This document shows, one piece after another, positions 1 to 6,698 of a stretch of DNA of 7,767 nucleotides (position 1 is the first letter of the stretch; each line of letters begins with the position of its first letter). The notes beneath the pieces were generated by a model. It ran no database searches, was not told where the DNA came from, and worked only from the letters and a program-made list of their open reading frames with translations. The DNA comes from Muribaculaceae bacterium (GTDB lineage: Bacteria; Bacteroidota; Bacteroidia; Bacteroidales; Muribaculaceae). The stretch is from NCBI GenBank assembly GCA_021443235.1, contig JABUUJ010000038.1, positions 11,239 to 19,005 on the forward strand, read 5' to 3'. A program made the translations under genes and the position numbers.

Positions 1-3000
1 GCCGTGAGCATCTTCACCGACCTGGGCATATACCGCCCCGGCGAGACCATCAAGTGGGCAGTTATAGCCTACAAGCACGGCAACAACACGCGCAATGCCC
101 TCACAGGCAAGAAGCTCAAACTGACATTGCGCGACGCCAACGGCAAGGAGGTCTCGACCGAGGAAGTGACCACCGACGAGTGGGGACGCGCCGAGGGTAC
201 ACACAACATACCCACCGACCGCCTCAACGGCACGTTCACCATCGAGGTGAGAGACGGCAAGAGCTTCCTGGCAAGAAAACACATCAACGTGAGCGAGTAC
301 AAGACTCCAACGTTTGAGGTAATGTTCACCACCGACCGCTCGGCATTTGTGCCACGCGAGCCCGTCGTGATTGAGGGCAAGGCCGAGTCCTACTCGGGAA
401 TGCCCATCGCCGGCAGCGAGGTGAAAGTGAGCGTCACCAAGAGCGAGTGGATGTGGAACTGGCGCTTCTTCCAGCCCGACCATGCCACCGAGGCGTTGAG
501 CGACACCATCGTCACTACCGACGCCAAGGGAAACTTCAAAATCGAGCTGCCCGCCGAGCTCTTTGAGGAAAGCCGCAGCCGTCACCCATGGGCACGCAAC
601 AACTACGCCGTGACCGTGCAGTGCACCAACGCCACCGGCGAGACACAAGAGGCCAGCAAGCCATTCATCGTGGGTTCGCGACGCGGCATTGAGCTGAACA
701 CCAACGCCGATATCGCCGAGGCCACCAAGCCCTACAAGGTGCCTGTGACCTACCAAACCACCAGCGAGAACGAGAAGAGCGTAGTGTGCACCTACGAGAT
801 TAAGGACAAATATACTAAAGACATCGTCGCCACCGGCAACTTCGACACCGCCGACCCCACCATCGACCTGGCGAAAGTGCCATCGGGCGAATACACCCTC
901 AAAGTGCACATCCTCGCCGCCAACGAGAACGAGTGGAACGTTGACGACGAGATGGACGACCTCGTGGTGTATCGCACCACCGACAAGCAGGCCCCCGTCA
1001 AGGAGTGCCCGCTGTGGATTCCCGAAAGACGCATCCAGGCCGACGACAAGGGCAACGCCACCCTCACCATAGGCACCTCGACGCCCAACGCCCACGTCTA
1101 TTATATCGTCTCGAGCCACGCCGGCGTGGAGAAGGCCGGGTGGACGCGCTATGCTCCCGGCCTGCACAAATTCACGCTCAACGTGCCCAACCGCGACGAG
1201 GAAGCCCTCAAGGTGGAGCTGATAAGCTACTACAACGGCAAGCTCTATCACATTGAGGACATCAATGTGGAGTGCAAGGCACGCCAGCGCGAAATCAAGC
1301 TCACGGCGACCTCGTTCCGCGACAAGCTCACGCCCGGCGCACCCGAGAAGTGGACATTTACCGTAACCGACCGCAACGGCAATCCCGTGGCAAGCGCGCT
1401 CATGCTCGAGATGATGGACAAAGCACTCAACAATCTCGTCGCCAATCCTTGGGGCTTCACACCCACATGGCTGCGCTTCGATGCCTGCCACACCAACACA
1501 CAATATGCCTCTGGCACATCGCGCACATCGCTCAGCTACCAGGCAAGAGACAAGAGCACCATGAGAATAGAAGCTCCCGAGCTTTACCTCTATGGGCAGA
1601 CGATCTTTGGCAACCTGCGACGCTTTAGGGATGAGAGAATGGTGTGTTACTCAATGAAGGCAGCGCCGATGTCGGAGAACAGCACACTGGATATGGCCCG
1701 CGTCATCACCGAGGCCGAGAACGCCACAGGCGACGGAGTAGAGGAAGAATCGGCCAGAGCAGGTGGTGCCAATGACGCCGGCGCGCTCGACAACGTGACG
1801 ATGCGTCTCGCCGACGTGAAAACCGCCTTGTGGCAGCCCATGCTCACCACCGACGCCAACGGAACGGTGGCGGTGGAATTTGAAGCCCCGCAGTTCAACA
1901 CCACATGGATTGTGCAGGGCGTGGCATGGGACAAGGGGCTCTACAGCTCCATGCTCAACCGCGAAGTGCTCACCCAAAAGAATGTGATGGTGAAAGCCGC
2001 CCTGCCACGCTTTGTGCGCTCGGGCGACAAGGCCCAGCTCGCCGCCAGCGTGATGAACGCCACCGACGAGCCCCTCACCGCCGACGCCGTTATAGAGCTC
2101 TTTGACCCGCGCACCAATGAGGTGATAGCCACCCGCAGCTTCAAGGAGACGCTTGCCGCCCATGGCACCAACGCCGTGCGCATCGATTGGGACGTGCCCA
2201 GCACCATGCCCTTCGTCGGGTTCCGCATCAAGGCCGCCTCGGGCTTGCACAACGACGGCGAGCAAGTGATGCTGCCCGTGCTGGCAAGCACACAGCCCGT
2301 GATAGAGACACAGCCCTTCTACATCGAGCAGGGAGCAGGCTCGTTCAGCCTCAACATTCAGCATGACGTGACCCACTCGCGCCTCACGCTGGAATACTGC
2401 GACAACCCCGCATGGTATTGCGTGACCGCGCTCCCCACCCTCTTTGACGACAACTACAAAATCACCACCGTAGCCGCCCACACACTGTTTACCATCGACG
2501 TGGCACAAGGCGTGGCACGCTCCAATCCCAAGATCAAGGAGGCCGTTGACCACTGGAACGCCCATCCCGAAGACTCGGTGCTCGTGTCGATGCTCGACAA
2601 GAACAGCGACCTCAAGATAGGCACGTTGCTCGCATCGCCCTGGCTGCGCGAGAGCGACCGCCAGACACTGCGCATGTCGCAACTGGGCCACCTCTTCGAC
2701 GAGAAGGCGATGGCCGCCGAGCGCAAGAAAATCATCGACCAGCTCATCGACAACCAGATGCCCGACGGCGGCTGGTGCTGGTATCGCTGCCCCTTGGCAT
2801 CGTCGAGCGTCTATACCACCCACTCCGTGCTCGAGATCATTGGCGAAATCAAGCACATGGGCTTCCTGCCGGCCGACGAGCGCCTTGACAAGGCCGTAAA
2901 GGCAGCGCTGCGCTACTACGACAACGAGACCGTGCGGCAGTTCAACGAGCGAACCGAGCACAGCAAGAAGAAAGACTACTCGGGCTACAGCCACTATGTG

Positions 3001-4050
3001 TATGTGCGCTCGCTGTTTAAGGAAACGGCTATGAGCAAAGACGCCAAGGACCTATTTGACAACGCTCTGAAGACAATGAAGAAAGACTGGGGCAAGGGAT
3101 TGTCGCACGTCGACAAAGCCTACTATGCCCTCACCCTTGAGCGCAACAACGAGCACAAGACCGCCGCCGCCATCACCGAGAGCCTGCGACAGTTCAGCAT
3201 CACCAAGCCCGCGCTGGGCACCTACTGGGACAACCTGCAGAGCGGCTGGCGATACTTCGACAAGGTGGCAGTGACCGCACGCATCCTTCAGGCACTCTAT
3301 GAGGTAGATAACCGCCAGTCAGAAGTCGACAACGTGCGCAAGTGGATGCTGCTGATGAAGCAAACCAACGACTGGGGCTCGAGCAGCCTTGCCGCCGACG
3401 CCGTTTACACCCTGCTCACCACCGGCACACAGTGGCTGCAACCCGCCAGCAAGGTAAGCATCACCGTCGATGGCAAGCCGCTCGACATCAGCGACCAAGA
3501 GAAATATTTAGGATATGTGAAGCGCTCGCTTGAGCCTGTTGCAGGCGCTACGGTTGCCATCAGCCGCGACGGCACATCGCCCGCCTGGGGAGCCATCTAC
3601 AACCAGTTCACCGCCACGATGACGCAGGTGAAGCAAGTGTCGATTGAGGAGATGTCGATCGGCAAGGAATATTATGTGTACGACACTGGTGGCAAGCTCG
3701 TTAAGGCCACCAATCTCAAGGTGGGCGACAAGGTGCAGGTGCGCACCATCATCAAGTGCAACCGCGACCTTGACTTTGTCACCGTGGTCGATGAGCGCGC
3801 GGCATGCTTCGAGCCAGCCGACCAGCTGTCGGGCTACCGCTACGACGACCACATCTACTACTATCTCGAGACCAAAGACTCGCGCACCAACGTGTTCTAC
3901 AGCAGTCTGCCCAAGGGAACTCACATCATCAGCTACGACGTGTTTGTGACCGCTCCCGGCACCTATAGCGCCGGCATCGCATCGGCACAGTGCCAGTATG
4001 CCCCGCAGATTGCCGCCCACAGCGCCGGCACCCTCCTCGAGGTGAAGTGA
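1..4050 (+). CDS. Alpha-2-macroglobulin family protein, C-terminal part (5' end outside window)
   Basis: The frame is open from base 1, and the first residues (IFTDLGIYRPGETIKW) already lie inside an MG2-type macroglobulin domain, so the true start is upstream and the GTG at 4 is not a credible start. Domains in order, by nucleotide: MG2 about 1-290; MG3 about 300-690; further MG domains to about 1270; bait-region-type domain about 1285-1640 (TSFRDKLTPG); a low-complexity acidic, Ala/Ser-rich linker about 1654-1790, resembling the protease-accessible bait; the A2M core about 1795-1960 (LWQPMLTTDANG, TTWIVQG); the helical thioester-type domain about 2390-3440 (PDGGWCWYRC); and a C-terminal MG/receptor-like domain to the stop. 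Family members trap proteases in the cell envelope, and bacterial ones are usually anchored in the periplasm; no anchor is visible here because the N-terminus is missing. Where a CxEQ thioester is expected, just after NPAWYCVTALP, the sequence reads FDDNYKITTVAAH, so covalent trapping is unlikely. Family and reading frame are confident; the physiological role is inferred. Confidence 0.93.
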   Translation, partial: AVSIFTDLGIYRPGETIKWAVIAYKHGNNTRNALTGKKLKLTLRDANGKEVSTEEVTTDEWGRAEGTHNIPTDRLNGTFTIEVRDGKSFLARKHINVSEYKTPTFEVMFTTDRSAFVPREPVVIEGKAESYSGMPIAGSEVKVSVTKSEWMWNWRFFQPDHATEALSDTIVTTDAKGNFKIELPAELFEESRSRHPWARNNYAVTVQCTNATGETQEASKPFIVGSRRGIELNTNADIAEATKPYKVPVTYQTTSENEKSVVCTYEIKDKYTKDIVATGNFDTADPTIDLAKVPSGEYTLKVHILAANENEWNVDDEMDDLVVYRTTDKQAPVKECPLWIPERRIQADDKGNATLTIGTSTPNAHVYYIVSSHAGVEKAGWTRYAPGLHKFTLNVPNRDEEALKVELISYYNGKLYHIEDINVECKARQREIKLTATSFRDKLTPGAPEKWTFTVTDRNGNPVASALMLEMMDKALNNLVANPWGFTPTWLRFDACHTNTQYASGTSRTSLSYQARDKSTMRIEAPELYLYGQTIFGNLRRFRDERMVCYSMKAAPMSENSTLDMARVITEAENATGDGVEEESARAGGANDAGALDNVTMRLADVKTALWQPMLTTDANGTVAVEFEAPQFNTTWIVQGVAWDKGLYSSMLNREVLTQKNVMVKAALPRFVRSGDKAQLAASVMNATDEPLTADAVIELFDPRTNEVIATRSFKETLAAHGTNAVRIDWDVPSTMPFVGFRIKAASGLHNDGEQVMLPVLASTQPVIETQPFYIEQGAGSFSLNIQHDVTHSRLTLEYCDNPAWYCVTALPTLFDDNYKITTVAAHTLFTIDVAQGVARSNPKIKEAVDHWNAHPEDSVLVSMLDKNSDLKIGTLLASPWLRESDRQTLRMSQLGHLFDEKAMAAERKKIIDQLIDNQMPDGGWCWYRCPLASSSVYTTHSVLEIIGEIKHMGFLPADERLDKAVKAALRYYDNETVRQFNERTEHSKKKDYSGYSHYVYVRSLFKETAMSKDAKDLFDNALKTMKKDWGKGLSHVDKAYYALTLERNNEHKTAAAITESLRQFSITKPALGTYWDNLQSGWRYFDKVAVTARILQALYEVDNRQSEVDNVRKWMLLMKQTNDWGSSSLAADAVYTLLTTGTQWLQPASKVSITVDGKPLDISDQEKYLGYVKRSLEPVAGATVAISRDGTSPAWGAIYNQFTATMTQVKQVSIEEMSIGKEYYVYDTGGKLVKATNLKVGDKVQVRTIIKCNRDLDFVTVVDERAACFEPADQLSGYRYDDHIYYYLETKDSRTNVFYSSLPKGTHIISYDVFVTAPGTYSAGIASAQCQYAPQIAAHSAGTLLEVK

Positions 4051-4051
4051 T

Positions 4052-4072
4052 TTTGGCTATTGGCTTTTGGCT
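4052..4072. repeat. Three tandem heptamers (T/A)TTGGCT after the macroglobulin stop
   Basis: Directly visible units are TTTGGCT at 4052-4058, ATTGGCT at 4059-4065 and TTTGGCT at 4066-4072. They begin one base after the TGA stop of the macroglobulin gene. The complementary half (TTAGCC, ATTAGCC) follows at 4073-4085, so the repeat doubles as the left arm of an inverted repeat. Confidence 0.75.
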
Positions 4073-4085
4073 TTAGCCATTAGCC
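4055..4085. terminator. Inverted repeat between convergent genes, possible bidirectional terminator
   Basis: GGCTATTGGCT (4055-4065) pairs with AGCCATTAGCC (4075-4085) over 11 positions with one T-T mismatch, around a 9-base loop. It lies exactly where two convergent transcripts end and overlaps the last codons of the Nudix gene (stop at 4082-4080). Four T residues precede the stem on the plus strand, giving an A run after it on the minus strand. Neither strand has a clear U tract after the stem, so it is not a textbook intrinsic terminator; location is the main support. Confidence 0.4.
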
Positions 4086-4628
4086 GTTCTCGCAGAAGTA
4101 GCGCCACAGGGGGGCTGTCATGAGGGCTTGCAGCATCTCGTTGCGCTCGAGCATGGCACGCACCTCGCTGGGGCGCATGAGCAGCACCTCGATGTCCTCG
4201 CTCTCGTCGAGCGACTGCTGTGCCACGCGCTCCACCCCCTCGGCGAGGAAGCAGTGGGTGATGTTGTCGCAGATGCTTGGGTTCTGCCCTATCGTCATGA
4301 TTTCACGCCACGACCCACCGGCATATCCGGTTTCCTCAAGCAGTTCGCGTCGCGCGCTCTGCTCGGGTGTCTCGCCCTGCTCGCACATTCCGGCACACAG
4401 CTCCACCATCACCTCGTCCATGGCGTGGCGATATTGCCTCACCATCACCATATCGCCCTCGGTAGTGATGGCGATAACGTTCACCCAGTCGGGGTATTCC
4501 AGCACATAGTGCTCAGGGTTGATGCGCCCGTCGGGCAGCTGCACCTTGTCGACGCGAGCGGTGAGCCACGGCCTCTTGATGATGTAACGGCTCTCGAGTG
4601 TGGTCCATTTCTGAATTTCTTTTCCCAT
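4080..4628 (-). CDS. Nudix hydrolase (nucleotide-sugar/ADP-ribose pyrophosphatase type)
   Basis: This 182-residue protein carries a complete Nudix box, GX5EX7REUXEEXGU, at residues 80-102: G80, E86, then RELLEETGY at 94-102, with the metal-binding glutamates E95, E98 and E99. Upstream VRQYRHAMDEVMVELCAG resembles the ADP-ribose and GDP-mannose pyrophosphatase branch, enzymes that split NDP-X into NMP and X-phosphate with Mg2+. The exact substrate cannot be read from the sequence. I place the start at the ATG on 4628-4626 (MGKEIQKW). An in-frame ATG ten codons earlier (4658) would put a perfect TAnnTTTG promoter element (4653-4646) inside the gene, and the extra residues MFTFATKTTI do not look like part of the family. 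Length fits a single-domain Nudix enzyme. It is convergent with the macroglobulin gene and divergent from the antiterminator gene. A role in turnover of GDP-sugars made next door is possible but is only inference. Confidence 0.9.
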   Translation of the reverse strand: MGKEIQKWTTLESRYIIKRPWLTARVDKVQLPDGRINPEHYVLEYPDWVNVIAITTEGDMVMVRQYRHAMDEVMVELCAGMCEQGETPEQSARRELLEETGYAGGSWREIMTIGQNPSICDNITHCFLAEGVERVAQQSLDESEDIEVLLMRPSEVRAMLERNEMLQALMTAPLWRYFCENG

Positions 4629-4645
4629 AATTGTCGTTTTAGTGG

Positions 4646-4653
4646 CAAAGGTA
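4646..4653 (-). promoter_or_regulatory. TAnnTTTG -7 element for the Nudix gene
   Basis: On the minus strand the bases read TACCTTTG, an exact match to the Bacteroidota -7 consensus TAnnTTTG. It ends 17 bases before the chosen ATG at 4628, implying a leader of roughly 10 bases. I see no clear TTTG -33 element at the usual distance, which is common for this promoter class. This site is the main argument for the shorter Nudix start. Confidence 0.6.
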
Positions 4654-4671
4654 AACATTTTTGTGGTAATT

Positions 4672-4704
4672 TTTGGGAAGATTGCTTGAGAATTTGTAAA
4701 TTTG
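4672..4704 (+). promoter_or_regulatory. Bacteroidota-type promoter for the antiterminator operon
   Basis: TTTG at 4672-4675 and TAAATTTG at 4697-4704 match the -33 and -7 consensus elements of the Bacteroidota primary sigma factor. They are 21 bases apart, at or just above the usual spacing. Transcription would start around 4709-4713, essentially on the ATG at 4712, giving a leaderless or nearly leaderless mRNA. It is the only strong promoter seen ahead of the four rightward genes. Confidence 0.55.
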
Positions 4705-4711
4705 CACTTTA

Positions 4712-4729
4712 ATGAGCAACATGAGCAAC
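4712..4729 (+). repeat. Perfect 9-bp tandem duplication of the start codon region
   Basis: ATGAGCAAC occurs twice back to back (4712-4720 and 4721-4729), encoding Met-Ser-Asn twice and giving the antiterminator gene two in-frame start codons. If transcription starts near 4710, the first ATG would be leaderless and the second would have about a 10-base leader. Confidence 0.85.
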
Positions 4730-5263
4730 AACATACTCAAGCCCGTGTGGTATGCCCTGCGAGTGACCTATAACCGCGAGATGAAGGTGAAAGCCGACCT
4801 CGACGCGCGAGGCATCACATGCTTTGTGCCCATGAAGGTGGCGCGCGTGGAGTGCGGCGGCCAGCTGGTGAAGAAGTTCGTGCCGTCGGTCCACAACCTC
4901 ATCTTCGTGCTGCTCGACCCCAAGAGTATGCGAGAATACAAGGCGACGACCGCGCTGCCCATACGCTACATCATGGACCGCGAGAAGCACTGCCCCATCA
5001 TCGTGCCCACCGAGCAAATGGAGAACTTCATGCGCGTGGCGGGGACCAACGACGAGTCGCTCATCTACCTTACGCCCGAGCCCGGGGGCTTCAAGCGGGG
5101 CGACCGCGTGCGCATCTTGGGCGGCATCTTCAAGGACGCCGAGGGCGTTCTCACCCGCGTGAAGGGCGACCGCCGCGTCGTTGTCGCCATTCAGGGCGTG
5201 GTAGCCGTTGCAACAGCCTATATCCATCCATCATACATCGAAAAGATCACCGACCCATCATGA
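4712..5263 (+). CDS. UpxY-family (NusG/RfaH-like) transcription antiterminator
   Basis: This 183-residue protein has the two-domain plan of NusG paralogues. The NGN domain covers about residues 12-110, with PVWYALRVTYNREMKVKADL at its start and TCFVPMKVARVE in place of the family motif ECFVPxxxxxRE. A KOW domain covers about 125-158 (FKRGDRVRILGGIF...EGVLTRV). In Bacteroides, UpxY proteins are encoded first in capsular polysaccharide operons and let RNA polymerase read through their own long operon. Here it also leads genes for GDP-fucose synthesis and glycosyl transfer, which supports that role. The start is ATG 4712 or the in-frame ATG 4721; both fit, and the first nine bases are an exact duplication of the next nine. 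The -7 element ends only seven bases before 4712, so the leader is almost absent. The gene overlaps the next one by four bases (ATGA). Family is confident; target operon is inferred. Confidence 0.9.
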   Translation: MSNMSNNILKPVWYALRVTYNREMKVKADLDARGITCFVPMKVARVECGGQLVKKFVPSVHNLIFVLLDPKSMREYKATTALPIRYIMDREKHCPIIVPTEQMENFMRVAGTNDESLIYLTPEPGGFKRGDRVRILGGIFKDAEGVLTRVKGDRRVVVAIQGVVAVATAYIHPSYIEKITDPS

Positions 5264-5487
5264 GAAATATACTTATTACTTTAGTGATAATTATGGCATT
5301 TGGCACAACCGCCGCTGGAAATGTAATGATGGCCGAGGAAACCGACACGGTAATTACCCACGACCCTGCCGAGTACATCACAGGCACGCTGCCAGTGATG
5401 CACATCTACACCGACGTCAACTTTGACGGCTCGACCGATGTAGTCGACGTCAACATCATAATCGGCACAATCTTAGGCAACAACTGA
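5260..5487 (+). CDS. Small secreted protein with a single dockerin-type calcium loop
   Basis: This 75-residue reading frame starts at an ATG that overlaps the antiterminator stop (ATGA, 5260-5263), the classic layout for translational coupling. Residues 1-20 (MRNILITLVIIMAFGTTAAG) form a signal peptide: basic start, hydrophobic core, probable cleavage after TAA. There is no cysteine, so it is not a lipoprotein. A linker of about 30 residues leads to TDVNFDGSTDVVDVN (51-65). This fits the dockerin/EF-hand loop D-x-N-x-D-G-x-x-D-x-x-D exactly, with D52, N54, D56, D60 and D63 as ligands, followed by the helix IIIGTILG typical of dockerin halves. Such segments usually end large secreted Bacteroidales proteins and here make up nearly the whole mature chain. 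The DNA is visibly more AT-rich than its neighbours, especially in the signal peptide. It could be a genuine mini-protein or a remnant of a larger dockerin protein that lost its middle. Function unknown. Confidence 0.72.
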   Translation: MRNILITLVIIMAFGTTAAGNVMMAEETDTVITHDPAEYITGTLPVMHIYTDVNFDGSTDVVDVNIIIGTILGNN

Positions 5488-5519
5488 TTTTTTTTCGAGC
5501 ATATAAAATAAAAAACATA
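5488..5519 (+). promoter_or_regulatory. AT-rich leader ahead of fcl
   Basis: The 32-base gap opens with eight T residues right after the TGA stop and ends with an A-rich stretch (ATAAAATAAAAAACATA) just before the fcl ATG. No Shine-Dalgarno sequence is present; A-rich leaders commonly serve initiation in Bacteroidota. No TAnnTTTG element is seen, so fcl is probably transcribed from the promoter before the antiterminator gene. Confidence 0.4.
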
Positions 5520-6590
5520 ATGGACAAAAACACAAAGATTTATGTAGCGGGGCACCGCGGGCTCGTGGGCTCGGCAATATGGAACAACCTGCTGAGCAAG
5601 GGCTACACCAACCTCGTGGGACGCACCCACAAAGAGCTTGACCTGCTCGACGGAGCCGCAGTGAAACGCTTCTTCGACGAAGAGCAACCCGAGATGGTGG
5701 TGCTCGCCGCCGCACATGTGGGTGGCATCATGGCCAACCTGAAATATCGCGCCGACTTCATCTACCAGAACCTGCAGATTCAGCAGAACGTGATAGGCGA
5801 GAGTTGGAGGCACGGCGTGAAGAAACTGCTCTTCCTGGGCAGCACGTGCATCTACCCGCGCGAGGCTCCGCAGCCCATCCCCGAGAACGCGCTGCTCACC
5901 TCACCGCTCGAATACACCAACGAGCCCTATGCCATCGCCAAAATCGCCGGCCTGAAGATGTGCGAGAGCTTCAACCTGCAGTATGGCACCAACTATATCG
6001 CTGTGATGCCCACCAACCTTTACGGGCCCAACGACAACTTCAACCTCGAGACCAGCCATGTGCTGCCGGCAATGATAAGGAAAATGCACCTTGCCAAGGC
6101 TCTCAACGAAGGCAACGAGCAGGAGTTGCGTCGCGACCTTAACCGCCGCCCCGTGGAGGGTGTTGACGGCAACGCCAGCCACGACGACATCGTGAGGCTG
6201 CTGCAGAAGTATGGCATCGACAACGACAGCCTCACGCTGTGGGGCACCGGCACTCCCGTGCGCGAGTTCCTGTGGAGCGAGGACATGGCCGACGCAAGCG
6301 TTTACTGCCTCGAGCACATCAACTTTGACGACGTGCGCGGCACCCACCCCGAGGTGCGCAACTGCCACATCAACGTGGGCAGCGGCGTGGAGATTTCCAT
6401 CCACGACCTGGCGATGCTCGTCAAGGAGGCGGTGCAATATCGCGGCACCGTCAACTGGGACAGCACCAAGCCCGACGGCACCATGCGCAAGCTCACCGAC
6501 GTGAGTCGCCTGCACTCGTTGGGCTGGCGCCACCGCATGGAAATCAACGACGGCGTCCCCGCGCTCTACAAGTGGTATCTTTCGTGCTGA
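5520..6590 (+). CDS. fcl: GDP-L-fucose synthase
   Basis: This 356-residue cytoplasmic enzyme of the short-chain dehydrogenase family performs the last step of GDP-L-fucose synthesis: NADPH-dependent epimerisation and reduction of GDP-4-keto-6-deoxymannose. The nucleotide-binding motif GHRGLVG is at residues 11-17. The catalytic residues equivalent to those of the E. coli enzyme are all present one position later: S108 and C110 in GSTCIY, Y137 and K141 in YAIAK, and H180 in ETSHVLP. It is about 35 residues longer than the E. coli protein because of an insert around 198-232 (including RRDLNRRPVEGV), a feature I recall in Bacteroides homologues. The start is well placed because KIYVAGHRG follows almost at once. 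It lies 32 bases after the mini-dockerin gene. The partner gene gmd is not in the window, so GDP-mannose dehydration must be encoded elsewhere. The stop codon sits inside a hexamer tandem repeat. Confidence 0.96.
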   Translation: MDKNTKIYVAGHRGLVGSAIWNNLLSKGYTNLVGRTHKELDLLDGAAVKRFFDEEQPEMVVLAAAHVGGIMANLKYRADFIYQNLQIQQNVIGESWRHGVKKLLFLGSTCIYPREAPQPIPENALLTSPLEYTNEPYAIAKIAGLKMCESFNLQYGTNYIAVMPTNLYGPNDNFNLETSHVLPAMIRKMHLAKALNEGNEQELRRDLNRRPVEGVDGNASHDDIVRLLQKYGIDNDSLTLWGTGTPVREFLWSEDMADASVYCLEHINFDDVRGTHPEVRNCHINVGSGVEISIHDLAMLVKEAVQYRGTVNWDSTKPDGTMRKLTDVSRLHSLGWRHRMEINDGVPALYKWYLSC

Positions 6591-6621
6591 TGCTGACGTT
6601 GACATTGACTTTGACTTTGAC
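6586..6621. repeat. Six tandem hexamers of NNTGAC type spanning the fcl stop codon
   Basis: Units in register are GCTGAT, GCTGAC, GTTGAC, ATTGAC, TTTGAC and TTTGAC, from 6586 to 6621. The first two are closest to each other and the last two are identical, as expected for a repeat that grew by slippage. The TGA stop of fcl (6588-6590) lies within the first unit. The same hexamer recurs after the glycosyltransferase gene at 7702-7719. Confidence 0.8.
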
Positions 6622-6627
6622 TTCTTT

Positions 6628-6657
6628 AAAATTCGAGTTTTCGAGATCTCGAATTTT
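6628..6657. terminator. Perfect 10-bp hairpin after fcl, possible terminator
   Basis: AAAATTCGAG (6628-6637) and CTCGAATTTT (6648-6657) are exact inverted repeats around a 10-base loop. The four T residues form the 3' end of the stem, and the mirror-image A run would make it work equally from the other side. An overlapping 14-bp perfect palindrome, TTCGAGATCTCGAA (6640-6653), offers an alternative fold or a binding site for a dimeric protein. Weak GC content and lack of a free U tract leave the terminator reading uncertain. Confidence 0.4.
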
Positions 6658-6658
6658 C

Positions 6659-6678
6659 GATTAAACTTGATTAAATTG
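6659..6678. repeat. Two tandem decamers, GATTAAACTT and GATTAAATTG
   Basis: The two units agree at eight of ten positions. In another register (TTAAACTTGA, TTAAATTGCG) they resemble the decamers TTCAACTTGG after the glycosyltransferase gene, so the same repeat family seems to occur in both spacers. Confidence 0.6.
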
Positions 6679-6690
6679 CGGCAACGCCGC
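6678..6690 (+). other. Small GC-rich hairpin just before the glycosyltransferase start
   Basis: GCGGC (6678-6682) and GCCGC (6686-6690) pair perfectly around the three-base loop AAC, and the ATG at 6699 follows eight bases later. It stands where an A-rich initiation leader would be expected, so it could dampen translation or be chance. A second ATG at 6692 lies in another frame and meets a stop after about 12 codons. Confidence 0.35.
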
Positions 6691-6698
6691 CATGAACT

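Noticed and set aside
4..6. GTG at 4 as the start of the macroglobulin gene
   Set aside because: The frame is open to the window edge and the sequence begins inside a domain, so the gene is cut by the window.
1651..2994. Long open frame of 447 codons on the minus strand inside the macroglobulin gene
   Set aside because: It lies wholly antisense to a well-supported domain protein, is rich in His, Val, Gly and Ala as GC-rich shadows are, and shows no recognisable motif.
4629..4658. Ten-codon N-terminal extension of the Nudix protein from an ATG at 4658
   Set aside because: A perfect TAnnTTTG promoter element would fall inside it, and the protein family begins close to the ATG at 4628.
4128..4712. 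Open frame of 194 codons on the plus strand opposite the Nudix gene
   Set aside because: It is antisense to an intact Nudix box and runs through the divergent promoter region; a shadow.
5488..5495. Run of eight T residues after the mini-dockerin gene as an intrinsic terminator
   Set aside because: I found no convincing stem before the T run, and the next gene follows 32 bases later with no promoter element of its own.
6598..6621. TTGAC units read as sigma-70 style -35 boxes
   Set aside because: Bacteroidota promoters use TTTG and TAnnTTTG elements; no matching -7 element follows, and the units are part of a tandem array.
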